Made by a program: the position numbers and the translations under genes. A DNA stretch of 64,000 nt from Candidatus Alloclostridium intestinigallinarum (GTDB lineage Bacteria; Bacillota; Clostridia; Christensenellales; UBA3700). The notes below the pieces were generated by a model. It saw only the letters and a program-made list of their open reading frames with translations, did no database searches and was not told the DNA's origin. Of this stretch, positions 16,796-24,478 are shown one piece after another (positions within the stretch are counted from its first letter, which is position 1; each line of letters starts with the position of its first letter). The DNA is taken from positions 100,599-164,598 of the forward strand of contig CAJFJA010000003.1 in the NCBI GenBank assembly GCA_904382605.1. Direction: 5' to 3'.

Positions 16796-18280
16796 ATGGT
16801 AAAAAAACGCAGGACGCCGCCCGGACAAGGCGGTGACGGCGCGGCTGTTTGCCGCGAAAATTTGCAGCAAAACGAAGAGCAGGGGCGGGAAAAGCAGGAA
16901 AATTCCTTGCCCGAAATCCAAACCGGAACGCCCGCGGCGGAAAACGCGGAAGTTTTAACTTTGCAAGGCGGAAAGGAAGAGCGCAAGGCGGACAATGCGG
17001 AAAATTCCGCGGAGGTTTCCGGATCTTCCGAAACGGGCAAAGAAACGGACGGCGGCGTGCCGCAGGAGTGCGGGAGCGTAGAAGAGGGAACTGCCGCAAA
17101 AGCAAAACCCGACGTAAAGCAACGGGCGGCGGCTTTTTGGAAGGAAAAGGGGAAGCCTGCGCTGAAAGGACTGCCCAAAAGGTGGTTCATAGACGCCTTT
17201 ACGGGTATGGCGCAGGGACTTTTCGTCACCCTGATTGCCGGCACAATCGTAAAAACGCTGGGAAGCCTGATAGGCGACAACTCCTTCGGCAACTTTCTCA
17301 CGCTTCTTGGCAATATAGCCTCCGTCATGATGGGCGCGGGCATAGGCGCGGGCATGGGCAGTAAGCTGAAAGCTCCCGGACTGGTCGTATTCTCCGCAAT
17401 AGTCGCCGGCTTTGTGGGGGCGTGGGCGGATATATTCATCACCTGCGCAAGCGACGGCGCAAACGCCGTCATCTCCGCAATCGGCGCGAAAGTGGCGGCA
17501 GGCTCGCCCGGCAACCCGATAAGCGCGTACGTGACCGCGCTTACGGCGATAGAGATTTCTTCGCTCATTGCGGGAAAAACCAAGCTGGATATTCTGCTTG
17601 TGCCGCTCACGTCGCTTCTTGCCACGCTTGCGGGCGCGTATATCTCGTGGCCTTTTTCCTGGCTCATATCCCAGCTCGGAACGGGCATCGCGCTTGCAAC
17701 CGACTTGCAGCCCGTGCTTATGGGTATAATAGTGGCGGCGGTAATGGGTATTCTGCTCACTCTGCCTACGTCCAGCGCGGCGATATGGGTATCTGTGGCG
17801 ACCCCCGTGCTTACGGGCGGCGATCCCACGCAGGTGAACGCCATGCTCATCGCGGGCGGAGCGGCCGTCGTCGGCTGCGCCTGCCATATGGTGGGATTTG
17901 CAGTGCTCAGCTTTAAGGAAAACGGCTGGGCGGGAATAATTTCCCAGGGGCTGGGTACGTCCATGCTGCAAATTCCCAATATAATGCGCCACCCCCAGCT
18001 GCTCATTCCGCCCACGATAGCCAGTATGATATGCGGACCTATCGCCACGGGCGCGTTCAGACTGATGTGCGGTGCAAGCGGCGGCGGCATGGGTACGTGC
18101 GGCTTCGTGGGCATAATAGAATCGTATAACGCGAGCATTATCCAGGGCGGTATGGAGCAGTGGAAATTCTGGCTTGCAATAGCCTTCCTCTTCTTCATAA
18201 TGCCTGCGGTAATATGCTGGGCGATAGGCAAACTTATGCGCTATAAGGGCTGGATAAAGGACGGATACCTAAAGATTTAA
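16796..18280 (+). CDS. PTS EIIC-like membrane protein with hydrophilic N-terminal extension
   Basis: A 494-residue protein. From about residue 125 it matches the PTS_EIIC_2 membrane family: KRWFIDAFTGMAQGLFVTLI followed by about ten hydrophobic segments and a PQLLIPPTIASMICGP stretch. Residues 1-124 are a charged, low-complexity, glutamate- and glycine-rich extension not typical of the family. No EIIA or EIIB domain and no phosphorylatable His/Cys site of those subunits is nearby, so sugar phosphotransfer is not supported; several members of this family are described only as membrane proteins. Start ATG 16796 has AGAGGACG upstream; the frame is open to 16763 but lacks a site there. A tandem repeat array begins six bases after the stop. 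Confidence 0.7.
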   Translation: MVKKRRTPPGQGGDGAAVCRENLQQNEEQGREKQENSLPEIQTGTPAAENAEVLTLQGGKEERKADNAENSAEVSGSSETGKETDGGVPQECGSVEEGTAAKAKPDVKQRAAAFWKEKGKPALKGLPKRWFIDAFTGMAQGLFVTLIAGTIVKTLGSLIGDNSFGNFLTLLGNIASVMMGAGIGAGMGSKLKAPGLVVFSAIVAGFVGAWADIFITCASDGANAVISAIGAKVAAGSPGNPISAYVTALTAIEISSLIAGKTKLDILLVPLTSLLATLAGAYISWPFSWLISQLGTGIALATDLQPVLMGIIVAAVMGILLTLPTSSAAIWVSVATPVLTGGDPTQVNAMLIAGGAAVVGCACHMVGFAVLSFKENGWAGIISQGLGTSMLQIPNIMRHPQLLIPPTIASMICGPIATGAFRLMCGASGGGMGTCGFVGIIESYNASIIQGGMEQWKFWLAIAFLFFIMPAVICWAIGKLMRYKGWIKDGYLKI

Positions 18281-18285
18281 CTAAC

Positions 18286-18797
18286 CCGTCCCCGTGCCCG
18301 GAAAAATCCTTTGAGCGTGATCTTTCCGGCACCTTTGCGCAATACCTCGCTTGACGTAGCGCTGCTACGACTTCGCTCCGTATTGCGCAAATCTGCCCGA
18401 AAACCTCTACGCTGAAAGGCTTTCCCCGAACCCGTGTACGGGTTCCGTCCCCGTGTCCGGCAAAATCCTTTGAGCGTGATCTTTCCGGCACCTTTGCGCA
18501 ATACCTCGCTCGACGTAGCGCTGCTACGACTTCGCTCCGTATTGCGCAAATCTGTCCGAAAATCTCTACGCTGAAAGGCTTTCCCCGAACCCGTGTACGG
18601 GTTCCGTCCCCGTGCCCGGCGAAATCATTTGAGAGTGATCTTTCCGGCACCTTTGCGCAATACCTCGCTTGACGTAGCGCTGCTACGACTTCGCTCCGTA
18701 TTGCGCAAATCTGCCCGAAAATCTCTGCGCTGAAAGGCTTTCGCCGAACCCGTGTACGGGTTCTGTCCCCGCGTCCGGCGAAATCATTTGAGCGCGG
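18286..18797. repeat. Tandem array of a 159-bp palindromic repeat, 3.2 copies
   Basis: Units begin at 18286, 18445 and 18604 with a partial fourth at 18763, an exact 159-bp period. Each unit has perfect 12-bp arms TTTGCGCAATAC / GTATTGCGCAAA around CGTAGC-GCT-GCTACG, and a second palindrome GAACCCG-TGTA-CGGGTTC at each junction. The unit as a whole is an imperfect palindrome. Because 159 is a multiple of three, one minus-strand frame stays open through the array (18234-18923), which I regard as spurious. Confidence 0.9.
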
Positions 18798-18853
18798 GAG
18801 AGGAGTATATATATTGTATTTAAGCCGGAAAACGGCGCAGATAAGGAGAAGAT

Positions 18854-20641
18854 ATGGAACAGGTAAAACTACGCAACCAGATCGAAGACAAGTACAAGTG
18901 GGACCTGACGCCCATGTTTGCAAGCGACGAAAAGTGGCAGGAGGAATTCGACGCTCTTAGCGCGAAACTTCCCATGCTCGACGAATACGCGGGCAGGCTG
19001 GACTGCGAAGAAAATATTCTGGCGTGTCTTAAACTTTCGGACGAACTTTCCGCTTCTTACGGTGAACTTTACGTGTACGCCTACCAAAGGCGCGACGAGG
19101 ACGCAGGCGTTGCAAAGTACTGTGCCATGTGCGACAAAATAGACGCCCTGGGCGTTAAACTCGGCGAAAAATCCGCGTATATCACGCCCGAACTCACCGC
19201 GCTTGACGGCGAATTTCTGCTTGCTTTGAGTAGGAAGGAGGAGTTTGCCGATTATGATTACCAACTTTGCGAGATAGTAAGGCGCAAACAGCACACCTTA
19301 TCCGCCGCGGAGGAAAAACTGCTCGCGGGGGTGGGACTGTTTTCCGACGGCTTCCACGACGCGTTCAATATGTTCGATTCCCTCGACGTGAAATTCAAGC
19401 CCGTAAGGGACGAGGACGGGCGCAGGGTGGAGATGTCGCACGGCGTGTATTCCAAATTGCTCGCGTCTTCCGACAGAAAGGTGCGCAAAGCGGCGTTCAA
19501 CTCTATGTTCGCCGCCTACGGGGATATGCTTCACACGGTGGGACAGCTGTATGCCGGCAACGTGAAAAAGGATTGGTTTTTCGCGCGTGCGCGTAAATAT
19601 CCCGACTGTCTTACCCGCGCCATGAGCGGCGAAAACGTGCCGCGCATTGTGTACGACAATCTGATAAAAAGCGTGCACGGCGGTCTGAAATATCTGCACG
19701 GGTATATGGGCTGGCGCGCGGAAAAAATGGGGCTTGCAAAACTGCATATGTACGACCTGCACGTCCCCGTGGTCAGCGAATACAAACTTTCCGTAAGTTA
19801 CGAAGAGGCGTGTGAAATAGTCAAAAAAGCGCTTGCTCCGCTGGGCGAAGAATACCTTTCGCATATCCGCGAGGCAATGGAGAACAGGTGGATAGACGTT
19901 TACGAAAACAAGGGCAAGCGCACGGGCGCATACTCGTGGGGCACTTACCGTTCGCATCCGTATGTGCTTCTCAACTACAACGGCACCGCCCACGACGTCT
20001 TCACCATAGCGCACGAGCTGGGACACAGTATGCACTCTTACTATTCTGATAAAAACCAGCCTTCTTCCAAGGCTCAGTACGAAATTTTCGTGGCGGAAGT
20101 GGCTTCCACGGTGAACGAAGTTTTATTGCTCAAATATATGCTTGAACACAGCAGGGACGAACAAGAGCGCGAATATCTGCTCACTTACTATCTGGATATG
20201 TTCCGCACCACGCTGTTCCGCCAGACGCAGTTTGCCGAATTCGAGGAAAAGGCGCACGCCTTAGCGGAAAAGGATATGCCCGTAACGTGCGACGCGCTCA
20301 ACGAAGAATATCTGAAGATAAACAAACTTTACTACGGCAAAAACGTGGTTTCGGATAAGCAAATAGCGTGGGAATGGGCGCGCATACCGCATTTTTACCG
20401 TTCCTTCTACGTATACAAGTACGCCACGGGGCTTACCAGCGCGGTGAGCATAGCCCGCGGCATTTTGAGCGGCGGCGAAAAGGAAAAGGAAGGCTATATG
20501 AAATTCCTCTCCGCAGGCGGAAGTATGCCGCCCGTGGAAATTCTCAAACTCGCGGGCGTGGATTTGACAACGGAAGTGCCGTTTGAAAACGCCATGCGCG
20601 AGATGGCGGACACGCTCGGATTGCTCAAAAGGGAAAAGTAA
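18854..20641 (+). CDS. pepF: Oligoendopeptidase F (M3B zinc peptidase)
   Basis: A 595-residue cytosolic metallopeptidase of the PepF family (about 600), which cleaves oligopeptides of roughly 7-17 residues. The zinc motif is H387-E-L-G-H391 in IAHELGHSMHSYY, with the third ligand glutamate further along in FVAEVASTVNE. The N-terminal and middle helical domains match the family (e.g. ENVPRIVYDNLIKSVH). ATG 18854 follows AAGGAGAAG. The gene starts 57 bp after the repeat array, which therefore lies in its upstream region. dnaB begins 46 bp after the stop with its own promoter-like sequence. Confidence 0.95.
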   Translation: MEQVKLRNQIEDKYKWDLTPMFASDEKWQEEFDALSAKLPMLDEYAGRLDCEENILACLKLSDELSASYGELYVYAYQRRDEDAGVAKYCAMCDKIDALGVKLGEKSAYITPELTALDGEFLLALSRKEEFADYDYQLCEIVRRKQHTLSAAEEKLLAGVGLFSDGFHDAFNMFDSLDVKFKPVRDEDGRRVEMSHGVYSKLLASSDRKVRKAAFNSMFAAYGDMLHTVGQLYAGNVKKDWFFARARKYPDCLTRAMSGENVPRIVYDNLIKSVHGGLKYLHGYMGWRAEKMGLAKLHMYDLHVPVVSEYKLSVSYEEACEIVKKALAPLGEEYLSHIREAMENRWIDVYENKGKRTGAYSWGTYRSHPYVLLNYNGTAHDVFTIAHELGHSMHSYYSDKNQPSSKAQYEIFVAEVASTVNEVLLLKYMLEHSRDEQEREYLLTYYLDMFRTTLFRQTQFAEFEEKAHALAEKDMPVTCDALNEEYLKINKLYYGKNVVSDKQIAWEWARIPHFYRSFYVYKYATGLTSAVSIARGILSGGEKEKEGYMKFLSAGGSMPPVEILKLAGVDLTTEVPFENAMREMADTLGLLKREK

Positions 20642-20642
20642 G

Positions 20643-20671
20643 TTGACGAACGCTGCGTTTTGAGTTAAGAT
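20643..20671 (+). promoter_or_regulatory. Probable dnaB promoter
   Basis: TTGACG (20643-20648), 17-bp spacer, TAAGAT (20666-20671), 16 bp before ATG 20688 with a GGGAGG ribosome site in between. Confidence 0.5.
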
Positions 20672-20687
20672 AGGAAGGGAGGTTGTT

Positions 20688-22193
20688 ATGCCCGAGAAGA
20701 AGGAAAACAGTAACGCGCTGCGCGTTATGCCGAACAGCTACGAATCCGAGCGCGCCGTGCTGGCGTGCATGCTGTTGGATAACGATATATGCACGGAATT
20801 TTTAACCAAGATTACAGAGGACGATTTTTACACCGTCGCGCACAGGAAGATTTACCAGGCGATAAACGAACTGTCGCGTGAAGGCGGCGCGCCCGTGGAC
20901 GTTATCGGCGTGATGAGCAGACTCAACCGCAAGGGCGAGCTGGACTCCGTCGGCGGCGCGACCGCGCTTGAAAGTCTTATCGACAGTGTCCCTTCCACCG
21001 CGAACTCGGAATACTACCTTTCGCTTTTGAAACGCGACAGCATGTTGCGCACCATAATCCGCCGTTCCAACGCGATTATCGACCGCGCTTACAGCGACGA
21101 CAATGTGGACAGCGTACGCGCCTTTGCGGAAGCGCAGTTTTTCGACCTGGGCGCGGGCACGCAGGAGGGCGAACTGCAACACGTCAGCGGACCTATGGCG
21201 CAGCTGATAAGAAGGCTGAACGACATCTACCTGCATAAGGAAAACAGCGGCGGACTCAGGTCGGGCTTCCCCAATCTGGACGCGCTTCTGAACGGCTTTC
21301 TGCCCGGTCAGATAATCATCGTCGCCGCCCGTCCGGGTCTTGGTAAGACGGCGTTCGCGCTCAACGTTATCGGCAATATTCTGAAAAAAGACCCTTCTTC
21401 CGTTATCGCCATGTTCAACCTGGAAATGTCGGTGAGCGAACTTGCCCAGCGTATTCTGGTGAATCTGAGCGGACTGAGTATGCAGACGCTCGTCAAAGGT
21501 CAGGAAACAAGCGGCGACTGGGATAAAATATGGGGCGTATCTTCCATGCTCACACCTTCGGGACTGTATCTGGACGATACGGTCAACCTCTCGCACGAGG
21601 ACGTGCTGCACAGGTGCCGCGCGCTTAAAAAGAAGATGGGCAGGCTCGACCTTGTGGTTGTGGACTATCTGCAGCTGATGGTCAACAAGAACGGCAAAAA
21701 GAACGCTTCGCGCCAGCAGGACGTGTCCGATATATCGCGCGGAATGAAGGTGATTGCAAAGGAACTCGGCGTGCCCGTAATTCTGCTTTCACAGATGTCG
21801 CGTGATTTGGAAAAGAGAGAGGAAACGGATAAGCAGAAAGGCAACGCCACCACCGAACCCAAGCTCTCCGACCTGCGCGAATCGGGCGCAATCGAGCAGG
21901 ACGCGGACGTGGTAATGTTCATTCATCGTCCCAACAATTCCGTAGACGAACCGATAAAGAACGTAACGCTTATCGTGGAAAAACACCGTAACGGTCCCAC
22001 GGGCAAGCTGTACTTCCGCTTTATCGGCGAAAAGATGCTCTTCCAGCCCACAAATAACCCCGGTTCATCCTTCTCCACGCCCAAAAAACCGACTGACGGT
22101 GCGGACGGCACGCAGGATAATTCTTACGACGACTTTGCCTACGACGAGTCGGACATTCCGCCGGAAGACGACAACTTGCCGCCTGATGAATAA
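20688..22193 (+). CDS. dnaB: Replicative DNA helicase DnaB
   Basis: A 501-residue DnaB-family helicase (DnaC in Bacillus nomenclature). The N-terminal primase-interaction domain starts at about residue 10 (NSYESERAVLACMLL), followed by the linker helix and the RecA-like motor with Walker A ARPGLGKTAFA (about 214-224) and Walker B LVVVDYLQLM. The conserved SDLRESGAIEQDADVV stretch and arginine-finger region are intact. The last about 45 residues are an acidic, disordered tail (e.g. DESDIPPEDDNLPPDE), a little longer than usual. It unwinds the parental duplex at the fork. No rplI or yybT homologue, the usual neighbours, is present; upstream is pepF and downstream a 2-kb repeat island. Confidence 0.97.
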   Translation: MPEKKENSNALRVMPNSYESERAVLACMLLDNDICTEFLTKITEDDFYTVAHRKIYQAINELSREGGAPVDVIGVMSRLNRKGELDSVGGATALESLIDSVPSTANSEYYLSLLKRDSMLRTIIRRSNAIIDRAYSDDNVDSVRAFAEAQFFDLGAGTQEGELQHVSGPMAQLIRRLNDIYLHKENSGGLRSGFPNLDALLNGFLPGQIIIVAARPGLGKTAFALNVIGNILKKDPSSVIAMFNLEMSVSELAQRILVNLSGLSMQTLVKGQETSGDWDKIWGVSSMLTPSGLYLDDTVNLSHEDVLHRCRALKKKMGRLDLVVVDYLQLMVNKNGKKNASRQQDVSDISRGMKVIAKELGVPVILLSQMSRDLEKREETDKQKGNATTEPKLSDLRESGAIEQDADVVMFIHRPNNSVDEPIKNVTLIVEKHRNGPTGKLYFRFIGEKMLFQPTNNPGSSFSTPKKPTDGADGTQDNSYDDFAYDESDIPPEDDNLPPDE

Positions 22194-22218
22194 AAGGCGC
22201 TTCGCTTAAGCCGAAAAC

Positions 22219-22264
22219 AAAAAGGATATGGCGGATATGGTTTTTTACCATATCTGCCTTTTTG
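22219..22264 (+). terminator. dnaB terminator
   Basis: GATATGG (22234-22240) pairs with CCATATC (22248-22254), with an outer AAAAAGG / CCTTTTT extension that ends in a T-run before GTTTTCC. Confidence 0.75.
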
Positions 22265-22662
22265 TTTTCCGCTTGTTTTGATGGAAAACCCAGCCATTCG
22301 GGAGCGTGGAACGCTCCGCCAATTGACCTCTTTGCAATATCATACTGTAAAACAAAGTTTGCGCTTCGCTATGGTTTTGACGGCTCTTGCTTGAGGCTCG
22401 GTTTTCCCTCTTTTTGCGGTCTGTTTATCAGGTAGCGCGCCGTCCGTTACCGCAAAAATTCACCCTTTCCGCCCTTACGGGAAAATCCGCACAGCGAATT
22501 TTAGAGGTTACGCTCGCAAAAGCGCGGTTTTGCTTCGCTTTTATTTACAATATAAAGCATTGCAGAGAAAAAAGTTTTTATATATTCTTATATAACGCAA
22601 AATGTGAAAGTATCGTTTACCAAAATTCTTGGTATCGACATATATGGCAATTTTTATCAATC

Positions 22663-22680
22663 TGTCCACTATAGTGGACA
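22663..22680. repeat. 18-bp perfect palindrome, copy 1
   Basis: TGTCCACTATAGTGGACA, exactly self-complementary. First of four copies (others at 22824, 23339, 23677) that share the 8-bp arms and differ only in the central two bases. Confidence 0.85.
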
Positions 22681-22823
22681 CTTCATTTATAAAAGAAAGT
22701 TAACTAATATAAAGCAAAGTATTGCGGAGATATTAATTTTGAAATTCAGTTTTGCTACTTCAAAGAGTAATCAGCCTGCGGCGGCTCGCCGCGGTGGAGT
22801 GTCCCACGCTCCCGGTTCGCCGC

Positions 22824-22980
22824 TGTCCACTTTAGTGGACACTTTATTTATGAAAGTAAGTAAACAAGCCGATACCAAGATTTTTGGTAAAAGATAGTTT
22901 TCTATCCATAGAGAATAAATTAGAGACAAAGTATTGCGAAGAAAATAGATCTAAGATTTTCTTTTGATAATTCACGGCGG
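22824..22980 (+). repeat. 157-bp direct repeat, copy A
   Basis: Starts with the TGTCCACT-TT-AGTGGACA palindrome (22824-22841) and runs through the ACCAA...TTGGT and GATAG...CTATC hairpins to TTCACGGCGG. It matches 23339-23495 base for base except for about three differences, one being the palindrome centre. Confidence 0.85.
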
Positions 22981-23032
22981 CTCGCTGCGGTGGAGCGCTA
23001 CGCGCTCCCGACTCGCTGCTGTTAGTTACTAC

Positions 23033-23161
23033 TTGACAAGATTATTCTTGATAGTAAGTAAGACAGGCTTGTCAGGTACTGCTTGACAAGAGTATTTTTG
23101 ACAGTAAGTAAGATAGATTCGTCAAGTACTGCTTGACAAGGTTATTTTTGATAGTAAGTAA
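23033..23161 (+). repeat. 50-bp tandem repeat, about 2.6 copies
   Basis: TTGACAAG recurs at 23033, 23083 and 23133 with an exact 50-bp period; each unit carries ATAGTAAGTAAG and a CTTGTCA-like arm that can pair with the next unit's TGACAAG (for example 23069-23075 with 23084-23090). Confidence 0.8.
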
Positions 23162-23338
23162 AATGGTAATCAAATAAAAAGCATTACGGAGAAGAAAAGC
23201 CGTAACTTGGTGCAATGTTACTGCACGGCATAATCAGGGGTGGAGTGTCCCACGCTCCCGGCTCGCTGCGGTTTTGCTTCGCTCGTAATTACACTTGGCT
23301 GATTATATAGTCATATAAAATACTCATCATAAATAGTC

Positions 23339-23495
23339 TGTCCACTAAAGTGGACACTTTATTTATGAAAGTAAGTAAACAAGCCGATACCAAGATTTTT
23401 GGTAAAAGATAGTTTTCTATCCATAGAGAATAAATTAAAGACAAAGTATTGCGAAGAAAATAGATCTAAGATTTTCTTTTGATAATTCACGGCGG
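23339..23495 (+). repeat. 157-bp direct repeat, copy B
   Basis: Near-identical second copy of 22824-22980, 515 bp downstream, beginning with palindrome TGTCCACT-AA-AGTGGACA (23339-23356). Confidence 0.85.
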
Positions 23496-23676
23496 TTAAG
23501 GGGTGGAGCGTCCCGCGCTCCCAAGATTTTTGGTAAAAGATAGTATTCTATCCGCAGATAACAAAAAACAGAGAATTGCGGAGAAAAAGGAGTGAATTTC
23601 AGTTTTGTCACTTTGGAATATAATCAGCCTGCGGCGGCTCGCCGCGGTGGAGTGTCCCACGCTCCCGGTTCGCCGC

Positions 23677-23694
23677 TGTCCACTTTAGTGGACA
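23677..23694. repeat. 18-bp palindrome, copy 4
   Basis: TGTCCACTTTAGTGGACA inside a third, more diverged module (about 23598-23760) that also holds GATACCAAGATTTTTGGT with a degenerate GACAG...CTAGC stem. Confidence 0.8.
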
Positions 23695-23844
23695 CATAAT
23701 TTATGAAAGCAATTAAACAAGTTGATACCAAGATTTTTGGTAAAAGACAGTTTTCTAGCCGCGTTTTGCATTTTTTGCTATCAATCCTGCAAAATCTTTA
23801 ATATACTCTCTTTTATAATTTTTCCCACATAAAATAAAGAGTCA

Positions 23845-23870
23845 TCAATTTGATGACCCCTCAGGTGTTG
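23845..23870 (-). terminator. Possible minus-strand intrinsic terminator
   Basis: Perfect hairpin GTCATCAA-T-TTGATGAC (23851-23867). Read on the minus strand it is followed by TCTTTATTTTA, a terminator-like tail. It would stop transcripts coming leftward from the 57-bp repeat, which suggests that a minus-strand RNA may exist here. Confidence 0.45.
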
Positions 23871-23877
23871 AACGTTT

Positions 23878-23990
23878 GGGCTGCCTATACAGCCTTGCTG
23901 CCGCTGCTATGGCGGTGCCAAAATCAGGTTTGTCGGGCTGCCTGTTCAGCCTTGCTGCCGCTGCTATGGCGGTGCCAAAATTAGGTTTAC
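23878..23990. repeat. 57-bp tandem repeat, two copies
   Basis: GGGCTGCCT recurs at 23878 and 23935. Each unit contains a hairpin GGCTG-N6-CAGCC whose loop differs between copies (CCTATA and CCTGTT) while the arms are kept, and a second CCGC...GCGG hairpin. Confidence 0.8.
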
Positions 23991-24223
23991 TTATCAACGC
24001 AATATAATTATATTCTTCACTTTTTTGAAAAGTCAAGCCTATGAGTACCATTTTTCTTGTAAATAAGAGAGTAAAAGTATTGCGGAAAACCTTGAAATTC
24101 AGTATTGGCGCTTTGAAATATGATCAGCCTGCGGCGGCTCGCCGCGGTGGAGCGTCACACGTTGCCTCTGCCGCATGCAAACTGATAAGTTATATATCGG
24201 GATTGAAAGTCATATTTATTGGT

Positions 24224-24478
24224 ATGGCATTTTCCAAGGAATTAGAGGAGAAGTTGGGGCAAGTCGTCGGTGAAGTCACCTGTCGCATAGAATGGCTGCC
24301 GAACGTGGGCGTTATCGTGGAGGGCGGCAAGGGACTTTACTACTATTCGCCCGAATGCGTGAAAGTGCGCGCAAAGGGCGGAATGGTGGTTGTGGAAGGC
24401 GAAGGTCTTTATGTGTACGAAACGCGCACCGATGAAGTAGTGCTTCGCGGCAGGGCGGCGTCCGTGAGGTGGGAATGA
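24224..24478 (+). CDS. yqfC: Sporulation protein YqfC
   Basis: An 84-residue protein of the YqfC family, small beta-rich proteins made during spore formation in Firmicutes. It is recognised from its position directly before yqfD and from conserved stretches such as IEWLPNVGVIVEGGK and a VVVEGEGL segment typical of the C-terminal YabP/YqfC repeat. ATG 24224 (MAFSKELEEKL) is chosen; the frame is open back to 24041, but that part is translated from the repeat island and is not conserved. An in-frame TTG at 24203 is a less likely start. There is no strong ribosome site. The stop overlaps the yqfD start by four bases, so the pair is translationally coupled. Confidence 0.8.
   Translation: MAFSKELEEKLGQVVGEVTCRIEWLPNVGVIVEGGKGLYYYSPECVKVRAKGGMVVVEGEGLYVYETRTDEVVLRGRAASVRWE

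Larger units (their letters stand above)
22265..24200. repeat. Non-coding mosaic repeat island of hairpin modules
   Basis: About 1.9 kb without a supported gene. It is assembled from recurring modules: GGAGCG...CGCTCC hairpins (22301, 22797, 22993, 23233, 23504, 23650), GCGGCG-GCT-CGCCGC hairpins (22777, 23631, 24131), TGTCCACT-NN-AGTGGACA palindromes, ACCAA-GATTT-TTGGT plus GATAG-N4-CTATC double hairpins (22871, 23386, 23521, 23724; inverted at 22616-22636), and an AAAGTATTGCGGAGAAAA spacer. A 10-bp stem TTTTTGCGGT/ACCGCAAAAA spans 22411-22458. Open frames here are fragments that read through these modules. Confidence 0.85.

Noticed and set aside
18234..18923. 229-residue minus-strand frame with repeated GDGTRTRVRGKPF units
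   Set aside because: It exists only because the 159-bp repeat is a multiple of three; no start signal, and the DNA is a palindromic non-coding array.
22604..22897. 97-residue plus-strand frame in the repeat island
   Set aside because: Consists only of repeat modules and palindromes; no ribosome site.
23033..23161. CRISPR array
   Set aside because: Period 50 bp with the whole unit repeated and no unique spacers; no cas genes in the window. The same holds for the 159-bp array.
24041..24223. Upstream 61-codon extension of yqfC
   Set aside because: It reads through the repeat island (QPAAARRGG is the translation of a hairpin module); the YqfC family starts at 24224.
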